Source of the DNA: Streptomyces canus
GTDB lineage: Bacteria; Actinomycetota; Actinomycetes; Streptomycetales; Streptomycetaceae
Reading direction: 5' to 3'
NCBI RefSeq assembly: GCF_030816965.1
Contig: NZ_JAUSYQ010000002.1
Span: 9,662,001-9,726,000 of the forward strand
DNA length: 64,000 nucleotides
Shown: piece by piece, positions 1-7,205 of the stretch
Layout: each line of letters begins with the position of its first letter
Numbering within the stretch: position 1 is the first letter of the stretch
The notes under the pieces: generated by a model
What the model was told of the DNA's origin: nothing
Databases searched by the model: none
Seen by the model: the letters and a program-made list of their open reading frames with translations, nothing else
Made by a program: the position numbers and the translations under genes

Positions 1-2
1 CG

Positions 3-632
3 GTCGGCGGGGCCGGGGTGTCGGCGATGTCCAGGACCGCGCCGAGCCATCCGCTGTGCAGCACCGACAGCGTCAGCGAGCAACTGGAAGAGCTCCAGCT
101 CACGCTGGGCGAGGGGCCCTGCGTGGACGCCTTCCTGCACGGCTCGGCCGTGCTGGCACCCGATCTGCTCGCCCGTGACCTGCGGGACCGCTGGATGGTG
201 TTCGCCGAGGCGGCCCTGGAAGCCGGGGCCCGCGCGGTGTTCGCGCTCCCTCTGCAGATGGGGGCGATCAGCCCGGGAGTCCTGGACCTGTACGCCCGCG
301 TTCCGGTCCGGTTGAACGCGGAGGAACTGGCGGACGCGCTGGCGTTCGCCGATCTCGCGACGCTGGTGCTGCTCGATGCGCGCATCGACGAGACGGGCGG
401 GCCGCGTGATGGCCCCGTCGAGGACCTGGGTGCGTACCGGGCGGAGATCGACCAGGCCAGCGGGATGATCACGGTCCAGCTCGGCGTCGGCATCGAAGAT
501 GCATTGGTCCGGCTCCGCTCCCACGCCTACGCGCAGGGACGCCGACTGGGCGACGTGGCCGCGGACGTGGTGGCCCGTCGCCTTCGTTTCCCCCCGGACG
601 CGGAGCCGGACCGGGCCGGGGAGGACCCCTGA
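3..632 (+). CDS. GAF and ANTAR domain-containing protein, 5' truncated by window edge
   Basis: The reading frame is open from base 3, so the gene starts outside the window; the GTG at 18 lies inside the GAF domain and is unlikely to be the start. The visible part holds the second half of a GAF domain, including the LGEGPC stretch typical of this subfamily. A C-terminal ANTAR helix bundle follows (about the last 60 residues, from YRAEIDQASGMI to RRLRF). ANTAR domains bind tandem RNA hairpins and act as antiterminators in known cases; GAF domains sense small molecules or redox state. A second GAF-ANTAR gene follows after 77 bases on the same strand, suggesting one regulatory locus. The ligand and RNA targets cannot be told from sequence. 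Confidence 0.85.
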   Translation, partial: VGGAGVSAMSRTAPSHPLCSTDSVSEQLEELQLTLGEGPCVDAFLHGSAVLAPDLLARDLRDRWMVFAEAALEAGARAVFALPLQMGAISPGVLDLYARVPVRLNAEELADALAFADLATLVLLDARIDETGGPRDGPVEDLGAYRAEIDQASGMITVQLGVGIEDALVRLRSHAYAQGRRLGDVAADVVARRLRFPPDAEPDRAGEDP

Positions 633-709
633 CGCTGGTGCCGATCGAGGAACGCGCCGTACTTCCCGCCCCTTCGGGCCGGGACTAGTCTCAATCGAGG
701 GTGCCCACG

Positions 710-1426
710 ATGGATGAACAGCTCCTGTCCAAGACTTTCGTCGAGCTGGCCGACAACCTGGTCGCCGACTTCGACCTCATCGACTTCCTGCGCCTGCTGA
801 CCGACCGCTGCGTCGGCATGCTCGACGCGAGCGCCGCCGGGGTGCTGCTCGCCGACCGGGACGGCAAACTCCGCGTCATGGCCGCCTCCGACGAACAGGT
901 GCGTGTGCTGGAGCTCTTCCAGCTCCAGAACGACGAGGGCCCCTGCCTCACGTGTTTCCGCACCGGCGCACCGGTGATCGTCCCCGACCTGACCCGGGAG
1001 ATCGACCGCTGGCCGCGCTTCGTCACGGCTGCTCACCGCGGGGGATTCGGCGCCGTCCAGGCCCTGCCCATGCGCCTGCGGGAGGAGACCGTGGGCGCCC
1101 TTAACCTCTTCCGGGCCGCGCCCGGCCCCTTCGACCCGCCCGCCACCCTCGTCGCCCAGGCGCTGGCCGACGTCGCCACCATCAGCCTGCTGCAACAACG
1201 CACCACCCAGCGCAGCACCGTGCTGAACGAACAGTTGCAGGCCGCCCTGAACAGCCGGGTACTGATCGAACAGGCCAAGGGGAAGCTCGCCGAACGCCAG
1301 GGCATCGACATGGAGCGGGCGTTCACCACGCTGCGCGGCTACGCCCGCTCCCACAACCGTCGCCTGGCCGACGTGGCCCGCGCCTTCATCGACGAGTCCG
1401 AACCCCTCTACGGTCTAGGAGGCTGA
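710..1426 (+). CDS. GAF and ANTAR domain-containing protein
   Basis: This 238-residue protein has a GAF domain at about residues 10-160 (NDEGPC motif, then VQALPMRLR and VGALNLF) and an ANTAR domain at about 170-228 (LIEQAKGKLAERQGID then LRGYARSHNRRLADVA). The ANTAR signature is far better preserved than in the preceding gene. I chose ATG 710 because GAGG at 697-700 is 9 bases upstream; GTG 701 would abut that site. It is probably a cytoplasmic RNA-binding antiterminator governed by its GAF domain. It shares orientation with the truncated GAF-ANTAR gene to its left and converges on the DUF1003 gene. Confidence 0.9.
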   Translation: MDEQLLSKTFVELADNLVADFDLIDFLRLLTDRCVGMLDASAAGVLLADRDGKLRVMAASDEQVRVLELFQLQNDEGPCLTCFRTGAPVIVPDLTREIDRWPRFVTAAHRGGFGAVQALPMRLREETVGALNLFRAAPGPFDPPATLVAQALADVATISLLQQRTTQRSTVLNEQLQAALNSRVLIEQAKGKLAERQGIDMERAFTTLRGYARSHNRRLADVARAFIDESEPLYGLGG

Positions 1427-1448
1427 CCCGCTCCCCGGTGGGGCCCCG

Positions 1449-1853
1449 TTACTGCTCTGCGGCGTCCTCGATCAGACGGCGGTGCAGCTCCGTGGTCATG
1501 AGGTGGATCGCTCGCGTCAGCTCGGTGTTGGTCCTGAGCTCCAACTCCTGCTCGACGAAATCGTGGTCGGCCTTGATCTGCTGGAAGGCCGCCTGCCGGT
1601 TCTGACCGATCATGACGAACGCGGAGAGGAAGATCGCCTCCAGCGACACGACGAGCGTCAACGTGGGCCAGGGGCTGCTCTCGAGCAAAAGCATCCAGAC
1701 CACGAACGCGACGGCGTGGAGGTAGACGAACGGCATCGAACCGGCGAACTTGGTGATGGCGTCGGCGATCCGCAACTGGACATTGTCGGCACGGCTGTTG
1801 CGGTGCGCAACCACTGCGGGGTGATGGATGACCCGGCTGTCCTGCTTGCTCAT
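1449..1853 (-). CDS. DUF1003 family membrane protein
   Basis: The protein has 134 residues if ATG 1853 is used (MSKQDSRVIHHP...). The longer reading to 1901 adds an arginine-rich stretch that does not look native. The core matches DUF1003: NVQLRIADAITKFAGSM, two hydrophobic segments (FVYLHAVAFVVWMLLL and LTLVVSLEAIFLSAFVMI), then QNRQAAFQQIKADHDF and a charged helical tail. It is predicted to be an inner membrane protein with a cytoplasmic helical C-terminus. Its function is unknown. Its 3' end faces the GAF-ANTAR gene 22 bases away. Confidence 0.88.
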   Translation of the reverse strand: MSKQDSRVIHHPAVVAHRNSRADNVQLRIADAITKFAGSMPFVYLHAVAFVVWMLLLESSPWPTLTLVVSLEAIFLSAFVMIGQNRQAAFQQIKADHDFVEQELELRTNTELTRAIHLMTTELHRRLIEDAAEQ

Positions 1854-1950
1854 CGCGGCGCGCCTCTCGCGTCTGGGGGCTCGCAGGGTACCGCCGACCA
1901 CGGGCTACGGCCCCCGCGCGTCCCTGGAGCCTAACCGCAAGCCTCCGCCA

Positions 1951-2097
1951 TCACCTGGTCGCGCAGGCGAGGCCGATGCGGTTCTGCGTCATCGCGCAGC
2001 AGAACCGCTGGTGGCAGAAGAACCGTATGCAGAGGATCTGCCGTTCGCGTTCGGGCAGGGCCCGCAGCATCGGGCGGAGCGCCTCACGGTTGCCCTG
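1951..2097 (-). pseudogene. remnant of a SigB/SigF-type sigma factor (region 4 fragment)
   Basis: About 48 codons encode EALRPMLRALPERERQILCIRFF followed by MTQNRIG, which resembles region 4 of Streptomyces SigB/SigF-group sigma factors (LPERER, then ILxxRFF, then LTQSQIA). An eight-residue insertion, CHQRFCCA, separates RFF from MTQ; it looks like a short imperfect duplication of the RFFC codons. The recognition helix after MTQNRIG is lost and a stop follows six residues later. No sigma region 2 or 3 was found upstream. The plus strand here carries a 9-bp inverted repeat (1978-1986 and 2000-2008). This is a decayed gene, not a functional regulator. Confidence 0.6.
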
Positions 2098-2128
2098 GGC
2101 AGGGAGGGCGGAGGCGCAGCACCGGCCT

Positions 2129-2293
2129 TCAGGGCGCAGACAGTGGAAGCGCCACCCGTCGTCCCGGACCGAACTCCTCGTGGTCTTCGAGATCGGACAG
2201 GAATTCCTCGACCTCCTCGATCTAGGGAAACGGGTAGGAGCGGTCCGGCGGGTCGGGCGTCGGCAGCAACGGCACGTGGATCTCAACAACCAT
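2129..2293 (-). pseudogene. remnant of a small acidic conserved protein
   Basis: From ATG 2293 the frame reads MVVEIHVPLLPTPDPP then RSYPFP, hits TAG at 2222-2224, and resumes in the same frame as IEEVEEFLSDLEDHEEF and GRRVALPLSAP before TGA at 2129. Protein-like content on both sides of the in-frame stop suggests a nonsense-mutated, probably internally deleted gene. I do not recognise the family. It lies directly upstream of the sigma-factor remnant on the same strand, so the two may be parts of one decayed locus. Confidence 0.4.
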
Positions 2294-2488
2294 GGTGGGC
2301 ACGGAGGCCATCCCGCTCCAGAGCCTCCGCCCGGCTTGCCCAGGGGCGAGCCGCGTCAGCAGCCCGAATGAGGCTGAAAAGGGCTCAGTGCCTAGCACTC
2401 CAGTGCGAGCCGCAGGCCCGGGAAAGCGAAGGACCCCGGGCGCACACAACACCCAGAGTCCGCCCAACAGCGTCGGGATGTCGCCCAG

Positions 2489-2746
2489 TTGAGCCCGAGT
2501 GCGGCGAGCCGCGGGTACGGCAACCCCGACGAGGGCTGGAGCCACCTGGTCAGCTCCACCGCCCTGGAGGCCGGACCCGTCCCGGATGCCCCGGACGACC
2601 TGCACGTCTTCGCCGTCCGCTACGGACCCGGGGGCACCTTCACGGCCATCTTCGAGCACGAGGGCGCCGGCCTCACGGTGCATACCGAGGCGTTCACCGC
2701 ACGCATCGGCGACCCGGCGGCGACGCCCACGGTGAGCCGGAACTGA
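2489..2746 (+). CDS. small hypothetical protein or 3' gene fragment
   Basis: The frame from about 2520 to the TGA at 2746 has strong G/C third positions and an amino acid composition like real Streptomyces protein (NPDEGWSHLVSSTALEAG, DDLHVFAVRYGPGGTFTAIF). The 5' part before about 2515 is not convincing. The only starts are a weak TTG at 2489 or unseen upstream codons, so this may be the surviving 3' end of a longer gene within the decayed region 1.9-2.75 kb. No family was recognised. It converges on the kinase gene that ends at 2769. Confidence 0.4.
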   Translation: MSPSAASRGYGNPDEGWSHLVSSTALEAGPVPDAPDDLHVFAVRYGPGGTFTAIFEHEGAGLTVHTEAFTARIGDPAATPTVSRN

Positions 2747-2768
2747 CGCTGTCCGCCTGCTGAAGGGC

Positions 2769-3431
2769 TTACACCTGTGTGTCGACGCGCGGCAGCGTCG
2801 CCACCGGCACCACCAGGTCGGCCCGGTCCCGGGTCGCAGCCACCAGCTCCGCGTTGCGCTGGTCCGAGCGCAGCACCCACGCCAACGCCTCCTCGTGGGT
2901 CTTGCCGAACTCCTCGTGCCGGGCGACCAGTCGGCGCACCCGCTCGTCCTCGTCGAGCGCGCAGAACCACACCTCGTCCAGAGCGGGCCGGACTCGCGTC
3001 CACGCGCCGGTGCCGAGCACCAGGTAGTTCCCCTCGGTCACGATCAGACGGGCCGTCGGCGGCACCGGGATCGCCCCGGCGATCGGCTGCTCGAGCACCC
3101 GCTCGAAACCCGGCGCGTACACCACGTCGCCGTCCGTCTCCTCGCGGAGCCGCCGCAGCAGGGCCGCGTACCCGCCCGCGTCGAAGGTCTCGGGCGCGCC
3201 CTTGCGGTCACGCAGACCGAGCCGGTCCAGCTCCACGTCGGCGAGGTGGAAGCCGTCCATGGGGACGTGCGCCACCCAGGGGTCCCCGGAGCCGTTCAGC
3301 GCCCGCACCAGATGCTCGGCGAGGGTCGTCTTGCCCGAGCCGGGGGGACCGGCGAGGCCGAGGACGGCCCGCCCCTCGCCTTCGGCGAGGGAACGGGCGC
3401 GGGTCAGGAGGTCGTCGAAGGTCAGCGGCAC
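2769..3431 (-). CDS. nucleoside/nucleotide kinase family protein (P-loop)
   Basis: This 220-residue cytoplasmic protein has a Walker A motif, GPPGSGKT, at residues 28-35. It also has the MDGFHL segment typical of the uridine kinase/pantothenate kinase/phosphoribulokinase fold and a C-terminal half with VTEGNYLVL and WFCALDEDERVRRLVARHEEFGK. These features match the actinobacterial family annotated as nucleoside/nucleotide kinase or sugar kinase of the UdK/PanK superfamily. The substrate is unknown. The adjacent sugar-phosphate genes at 4-7 kb make a sugar or nucleoside plausible, but that is inference. It is divergent from the NTF2-like gene, with 77 bases between starts. Confidence 0.85.
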   Translation of the reverse strand: MPLTFDDLLTRARSLAEGEGRAVLGLAGPPGSGKTTLAEHLVRALNGSGDPWVAHVPMDGFHLADVELDRLGLRDRKGAPETFDAGGYAALLRRLREETDGDVVYAPGFERVLEQPIAGAIPVPPTARLIVTEGNYLVLGTGAWTRVRPALDEVWFCALDEDERVRRLVARHEEFGKTHEEALAWVLRSDQRNAELVAATRDRADLVVPVATLPRVDTQV

Positions 3432-3508
3432 ACCTCGAGTGTGTCATTCGTCGACTTCAGGTCGGCCAGGCACCCTGGAGGGCGGAAGGGGAGAAAGGAG
3501 CCCCAGCC

Positions 3509-3943
3509 GTGCCCCAGGACTTCTCCGACGCCTCCGACGACTTCGACGCCTCCGACGACGAGGCGCAGATCCGCGCCCTCATCACCGGATGGGCCGCGGC
3601 CGTCCACCGCGGCGACCTCGCCGGCGTGATCGCCGATCACGCCCAGGACCTCGTGATGTTCGACGTGCCGCCGCCCCACCACGGCATCCGGGGTCTCGCC
3701 GCCTACCGCGCGGCCTGGCCGCCCTTCTTCGCGTGGCAGGCCCAGGGGGCCTGCTTCGACATCGAGTCCCTCGACATCACCGCCGGCTCCGACGTCGCCT
3801 ACGCCCACGCGCTGGTGCGCTGCGCCACCCCCGAGGAACTCGCCGAACACCCCGGTTTCCGGCTCAGACTCACCTTCGGTCTGCGCAAGGAGCGCGGTCG
3901 CTGGCTGGTGGCCCACGAGCACCACTCCTTCCCTCACGACTGA
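3509..3943 (+). CDS. SnoaL/NTF2-like (SgcJ/YybH-type) protein
   Basis: The 144-residue product starts at GTG 3509, supported by AGGAG at 3496-3500 eight bases upstream. After an acidic N-terminus with a repeated ASDD motif it has the NTF2-like helix and sheet pattern: IRALITGWAAAVHRGDLAGVIADHAQDLVMFDV, then HHGIRGLAAYRAAWPPFF, then a C-terminal strand LRKERGRWLVAHEHHSFP. This family includes ketosteroid-isomerase-like and SgcJ/EcaC proteins; many are uncharacterised. It is probably cytoplasmic. It stands just upstream of the HAD/GH65 pair on the same strand, 43 bases away, and may be co-transcribed. Confidence 0.8.
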   Translation: MPQDFSDASDDFDASDDEAQIRALITGWAAAVHRGDLAGVIADHAQDLVMFDVPPPHHGIRGLAAYRAAWPPFFAWQAQGACFDIESLDITAGSDVAYAHALVRCATPEELAEHPGFRLRLTFGLRKERGRWLVAHEHHSFPHD

Positions 3944-3986
3944 ATCCGCCTGTTGGCACAGCGCTTTGCAGGGAACCGTGTCCTGT

Positions 3987-4724
3987 ATGACGGAGCTCGG
4001 TCTGCCAGAAGAGATCAAGGCCTGCCTGTTCGACCTCGACGGGGTCGTCACCAGGACGGCCGTCGTGCACGCGGCTGCCTGGAAGGAGATGTTCGACGCG
4101 TTCCTGCGTGGACGCGAAGGCGAAGACTTCCGGCCTTTCGACGACCACGACTACGACGAGTACGTCGACGGTCTGCCGCGGGCCGACGGCGTGCGCACCT
4201 TTCTCGCCTCCCGCGGCATCGAACTGCCGGACGGGAATCCGGACGATCCGCCGGGCGCGGAGACGGTCCACGGCCTCGGCAACCGCAAGAACGCCCTCGT
4301 CCTGGAGAAGATCCGCACGGACGGCGTCGAGGCCTACGACGACACCCTGACCTACATCCGCGCGGCCCGCGCACAGGGTCTGCGCACCGCGATCGTCTCC
4401 TCCAGCGCCAACTGCCGTGACGTACTGCGCGCGATCGACGCCGAGGACCTCTTCGACGTACGCGTCGACGGCGTGGTCGCGGTCGAGCGGCACCTGCCCG
4501 GCAAGCCGCACCCCGACACCTTCCCCCCCGCCGCCCGCGACCTGGGCCTGGACGCACCCCGGTCCGCGGTCTTCGAGGACGCCCTCGCCGGCATGGACGC
4601 GGGCCGCGCGGGCGGCTTCGGATACGTCGTCGGCCTCGACCGCGTCGGACAGGCCGACGCCCTCTACGAGCACGGCGCCGACATCGTCGTGAAGGGCCTC
4701 GCCGAACTGGGAGGCCCCGCGTGA
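3987..4724 (+). CDS. HAD family hydrolase, beta-phosphoglucomutase type
   Basis: The protein has 245 residues from ATG 3987; an in-frame codon at 3966 would add seven residues. HAD motifs are clear: motif I FDLDGVV with nucleophile Asp16 and acid/base Asp18, motif II SSSANC, motif III GKPHPDTF and motif IV VFEDALAG. The insertion after motif I matches the beta-phosphoglucomutase cap. The stop overlaps the GTG start of the GH65 gene by four bases (4721-4724), so the two are translationally coupled. In such pairs the phosphorylase releases beta-D-glucose 1-phosphate and the mutase converts it to glucose 6-phosphate. That pathway is established for the families; the substrate here is inferred. 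Confidence 0.9.
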   Translation: MTELGLPEEIKACLFDLDGVVTRTAVVHAAAWKEMFDAFLRGREGEDFRPFDDHDYDEYVDGLPRADGVRTFLASRGIELPDGNPDDPPGAETVHGLGNRKNALVLEKIRTDGVEAYDDTLTYIRAARAQGLRTAIVSSSANCRDVLRAIDAEDLFDVRVDGVVAVERHLPGKPHPDTFPPAARDLGLDAPRSAVFEDALAGMDAGRAGGFGYVVGLDRVGQADALYEHGADIVVKGLAELGGPA

Positions 4725-7075
4725 TCACCCACCGCTCCTACACCGTCGAGCCCTGGGCCGTCCGCGAGACCTCCCTCAACCTCGACGTCCTGGCCCAGAG
4801 CGAGTCGGTGTTCGCCCTGTCCAACGGCCATGTCGGCTGGCGCGGCAACCTCGACGAGGGCGAACCGCACGGCCTGCCCGGCTCCTACCTCAACGGCGTC
4901 CACGAACTGCACCCGCTGCCGTACGCAGAGGCCGGCTACGGCTATCCGGAGTCGGGCCAGACGGTCATCGACGTCACCAACGGCAAGATCGTGCGGCTCC
5001 TCGTCGACGACGAGCCCTTCGACCTGCGCTACGGCCGTCTCGTCGGCCACGAACGCACCCTCGACCTGCGCCGCGGCGTCCTTGAGCGGTCCTGCGAGTG
5101 GATCTCACCGGCGGGATCACGGATACGGGTGCGCTCGACCCGGCTCGTCTCGCTCACCCAGCGGGCGATCGCCGCCGTGGCCTACGAGGTGGAGCCCGTC
5201 GACAGCCGCACCCGCGTGGTGATCCAGTCCGAACTCGTCAGCAACGAGAGTCTGCCCGGGGCGAACGGCGACCCACGTGCCGCCAAGGCCCTGAAGTCGC
5301 CGCTGGAACACGAGGAGGGCTTCGCCGACGGCACCCGTCTGCGGCTGGTGCACCGCACCCGGCACAGCGGACTGAGGGTCGCCGTGGCCGCCGACCACGT
5401 CGTCGAAGGACCCGAACGCACCACCACGAGCAGCGAGGAGACGGTGGACCTGGCCCGGCTGACCGTCACCTCCGTCCTGGAGCCGGGACAGCGGCTGCGG
5501 TTGGAGAAGCTCGTCGCCCACGGCTGGTCCGGGGCCCGCTCCCGACCCGCGATGAGCGACCAGGTCGACGCGGCCCTGGCGGCCGCGGCCCACAGCGGCT
5601 GGGACGGACTCCTGGACGAACAGCGCGGCTACCTCGACGACTTCTGGGCCCGCGCCGACGTCGAGGTCGACGGTGACGAGGAGATCCAGCAGGCCGTCCG
5701 CTTCGCCCTCTTCCATGTGCTCCAGGCAGGCGCCCGCGCGGAGCAACGGGCCATTCCCGCCAAGGGACTGACCGGGTCGGGCTACGACGGGCACGCCTTC
5801 TGGGACACCGAGACCTTCGTGCTGCCCCTGCTCACCTACACCGAGCCCGGCGCCGTCTCCGAAGCACTGCGCTGGCGGCAGAACACCCTGCCCGCCGCCC
5901 GCGACCGGGCCGTCCAACTCGGCCTGAACGGCGCCGCGTTCCCCTGGCGGACCATCGAGGGCTCGGAGGGATCGGCCTACTGGCCCGCGGGTACCGCCGC
6001 CTTCCACGTCAACGCCGCCGTCGCGGACGCCGTGGTGCGCTACACCGAGGCCACCGGGGACACGGACTTCGAGCGCGACACCGGCGTCGAACTCCTCGTG
6101 GAGACGGCCCGGCTGTGGCGCTCACTCGGTCACCACGACCACCACGGCGTCTTCCACATCGACGGCGTCACGGGCCCCGACGAGTACAGCGCGGTCGCCG
6201 ACGACAACACGTACACCAACCTCATGGCCCGCGCGAACCTCCTCGCGGCGGCCGACGCCTGCGCCCGCCATCCGGAACAGGCCGCCGCACTTGGCGTGGA
6301 CGACGAGGAGAGCGCCGCCTGGCGGGACGCGGCCGAGGCCGTGCACATCCCCTACAACGACGAACTGGGCGTGCACGAACAGCACGCGGGCTTCACCCGG
6401 TACCAGCAGTGGGACTTCGACAGCACCCGCGCCGACCAGTACCCGCTGATGCTGCACTTCCCCTACTTCGACATCTACCGCAAACAGGTCGTCAAGCAGG
6501 CGGACCTGGTGCTGGCGATGTACCTGTGCAGCGGCTGGTTCGAGGAGTTCCACGACGAGGAGCAGATCGCCCGCAACTTCGCCTACTACGAGCCCCTGAC
6601 CGTACGGGACTCCTCCCTGTCGGCCTGCGTCCAGGCGGTCGTCGCCGCCCGCGCCGGACACCTGTCCCTCGCGTACGCCTACACGGCCGAGGCGGCGCTG
6701 ATGGATCTCGCCGACCTGGAGAACAACACCCGCGACGGACTCCACATCGCCTCCCTCGCCGGCACCTGGACGGCCCTCGTCGCCGGATTCGGCGGTCTGC
6801 GCCGGGACGGCGACTCCCTCCGCTTCGCGCCCCGGCTGCCCGAACGGTTCAGCCGCCTCGCCTTCAACCTCCAGCTCCTCGGGCGCTGTCTGCGGGTGGA
6901 GATCGGCCCGGACAAGGCGACGTACACCCTGATGTCGGGCGCTCCCCTGGCGATCCGCCACCACGGCGCCGCCCTGACCGTCAACGGCGACGGCCCGGTC
7001 GTCCGTCCCGTCCCGCCACCGCAGGACCGCCCGGCCCCGAGCCAGCCGGCGCATCGCAGCCCCCACGCCCGCTGA
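4721..7075 (+). CDS. glycoside hydrolase family 65 phosphorylase
   Basis: The 784-residue length is normal for GH65 (maltose, trehalose, kojibiose or nigerose phosphorylase). The N-terminal super-sandwich domain begins YTVEPWAVRETSLNLDVLAQSES. The catalytic (alpha/alpha)6 barrel includes FWDTETFVLPLL and GVTGPDEYSAV, whose Glu488 corresponds to the family's general acid. The phosphate-binding region reads GLHIASLAGTWTALV. No signal peptide is present, so it is cytoplasmic. It is coupled to the preceding phosphoglucomutase-type HAD gene by a GTGA overlap, with GGGAGG six bases before GTG. The exact disaccharide cannot be read from sequence. Confidence 0.93.
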   Translation: MITHRSYTVEPWAVRETSLNLDVLAQSESVFALSNGHVGWRGNLDEGEPHGLPGSYLNGVHELHPLPYAEAGYGYPESGQTVIDVTNGKIVRLLVDDEPFDLRYGRLVGHERTLDLRRGVLERSCEWISPAGSRIRVRSTRLVSLTQRAIAAVAYEVEPVDSRTRVVIQSELVSNESLPGANGDPRAAKALKSPLEHEEGFADGTRLRLVHRTRHSGLRVAVAADHVVEGPERTTTSSEETVDLARLTVTSVLEPGQRLRLEKLVAHGWSGARSRPAMSDQVDAALAAAAHSGWDGLLDEQRGYLDDFWARADVEVDGDEEIQQAVRFALFHVLQAGARAEQRAIPAKGLTGSGYDGHAFWDTETFVLPLLTYTEPGAVSEALRWRQNTLPAARDRAVQLGLNGAAFPWRTIEGSEGSAYWPAGTAAFHVNAAVADAVVRYTEATGDTDFERDTGVELLVETARLWRSLGHHDHHGVFHIDGVTGPDEYSAVADDNTYTNLMARANLLAAADACARHPEQAAALGVDDEESAAWRDAAEAVHIPYNDELGVHEQHAGFTRYQQWDFDSTRADQYPLMLHFPYFDIYRKQVVKQADLVLAMYLCSGWFEEFHDEEQIARNFAYYEPLTVRDSSLSACVQAVVAARAGHLSLAYAYTAEAALMDLADLENNTRDGLHIASLAGTWTALVAGFGGLRRDGDSLRFAPRLPERFSRLAFNLQLLGRCLRVEIGPDKATYTLMSGAPLAIRHHGAALTVNGDGPVVRPVPPPQDRPAPSQPAHRSPHAR

Positions 7076-7151
7076 CCCCGAGGGCGTGATCCGGACAGGC
7101 ACCGCTTGGCCGAACTCCACCCTGCACCCCCTGCTGCCACGGGTTACTTTG

Positions 7152-7192
7152 TCCATGTTTTTGACATGGATCAGTCCCCGCGGCACGCGGGG
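7152..7192. repeat. two adjacent perfect hairpins before a membrane protein gene
   Basis: TCCATGT (7152-7158) pairs with ACATGGA (7164-7170) around a TTTTG loop. CCCCGCG (7176-7182) pairs with CGCGGGG (7186-7192) around GCA. The second stem ends just before the GAGGGG ribosome binding site of the gene starting at 7206. There is no T tract, so a terminator for the GH65 gene is less likely than an operator or a leader RNA structure. Confidence 0.5.
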
Positions 7193-7205
7193 GTGAGGGG
7201 TGACA

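Noticed and set aside
7161..7166. TTGACA as a -35 box for the gene at 7206
   Set aside because: No acceptable -10 lies 16-19 bases downstream, and the hexamer is inside a hairpin stem.
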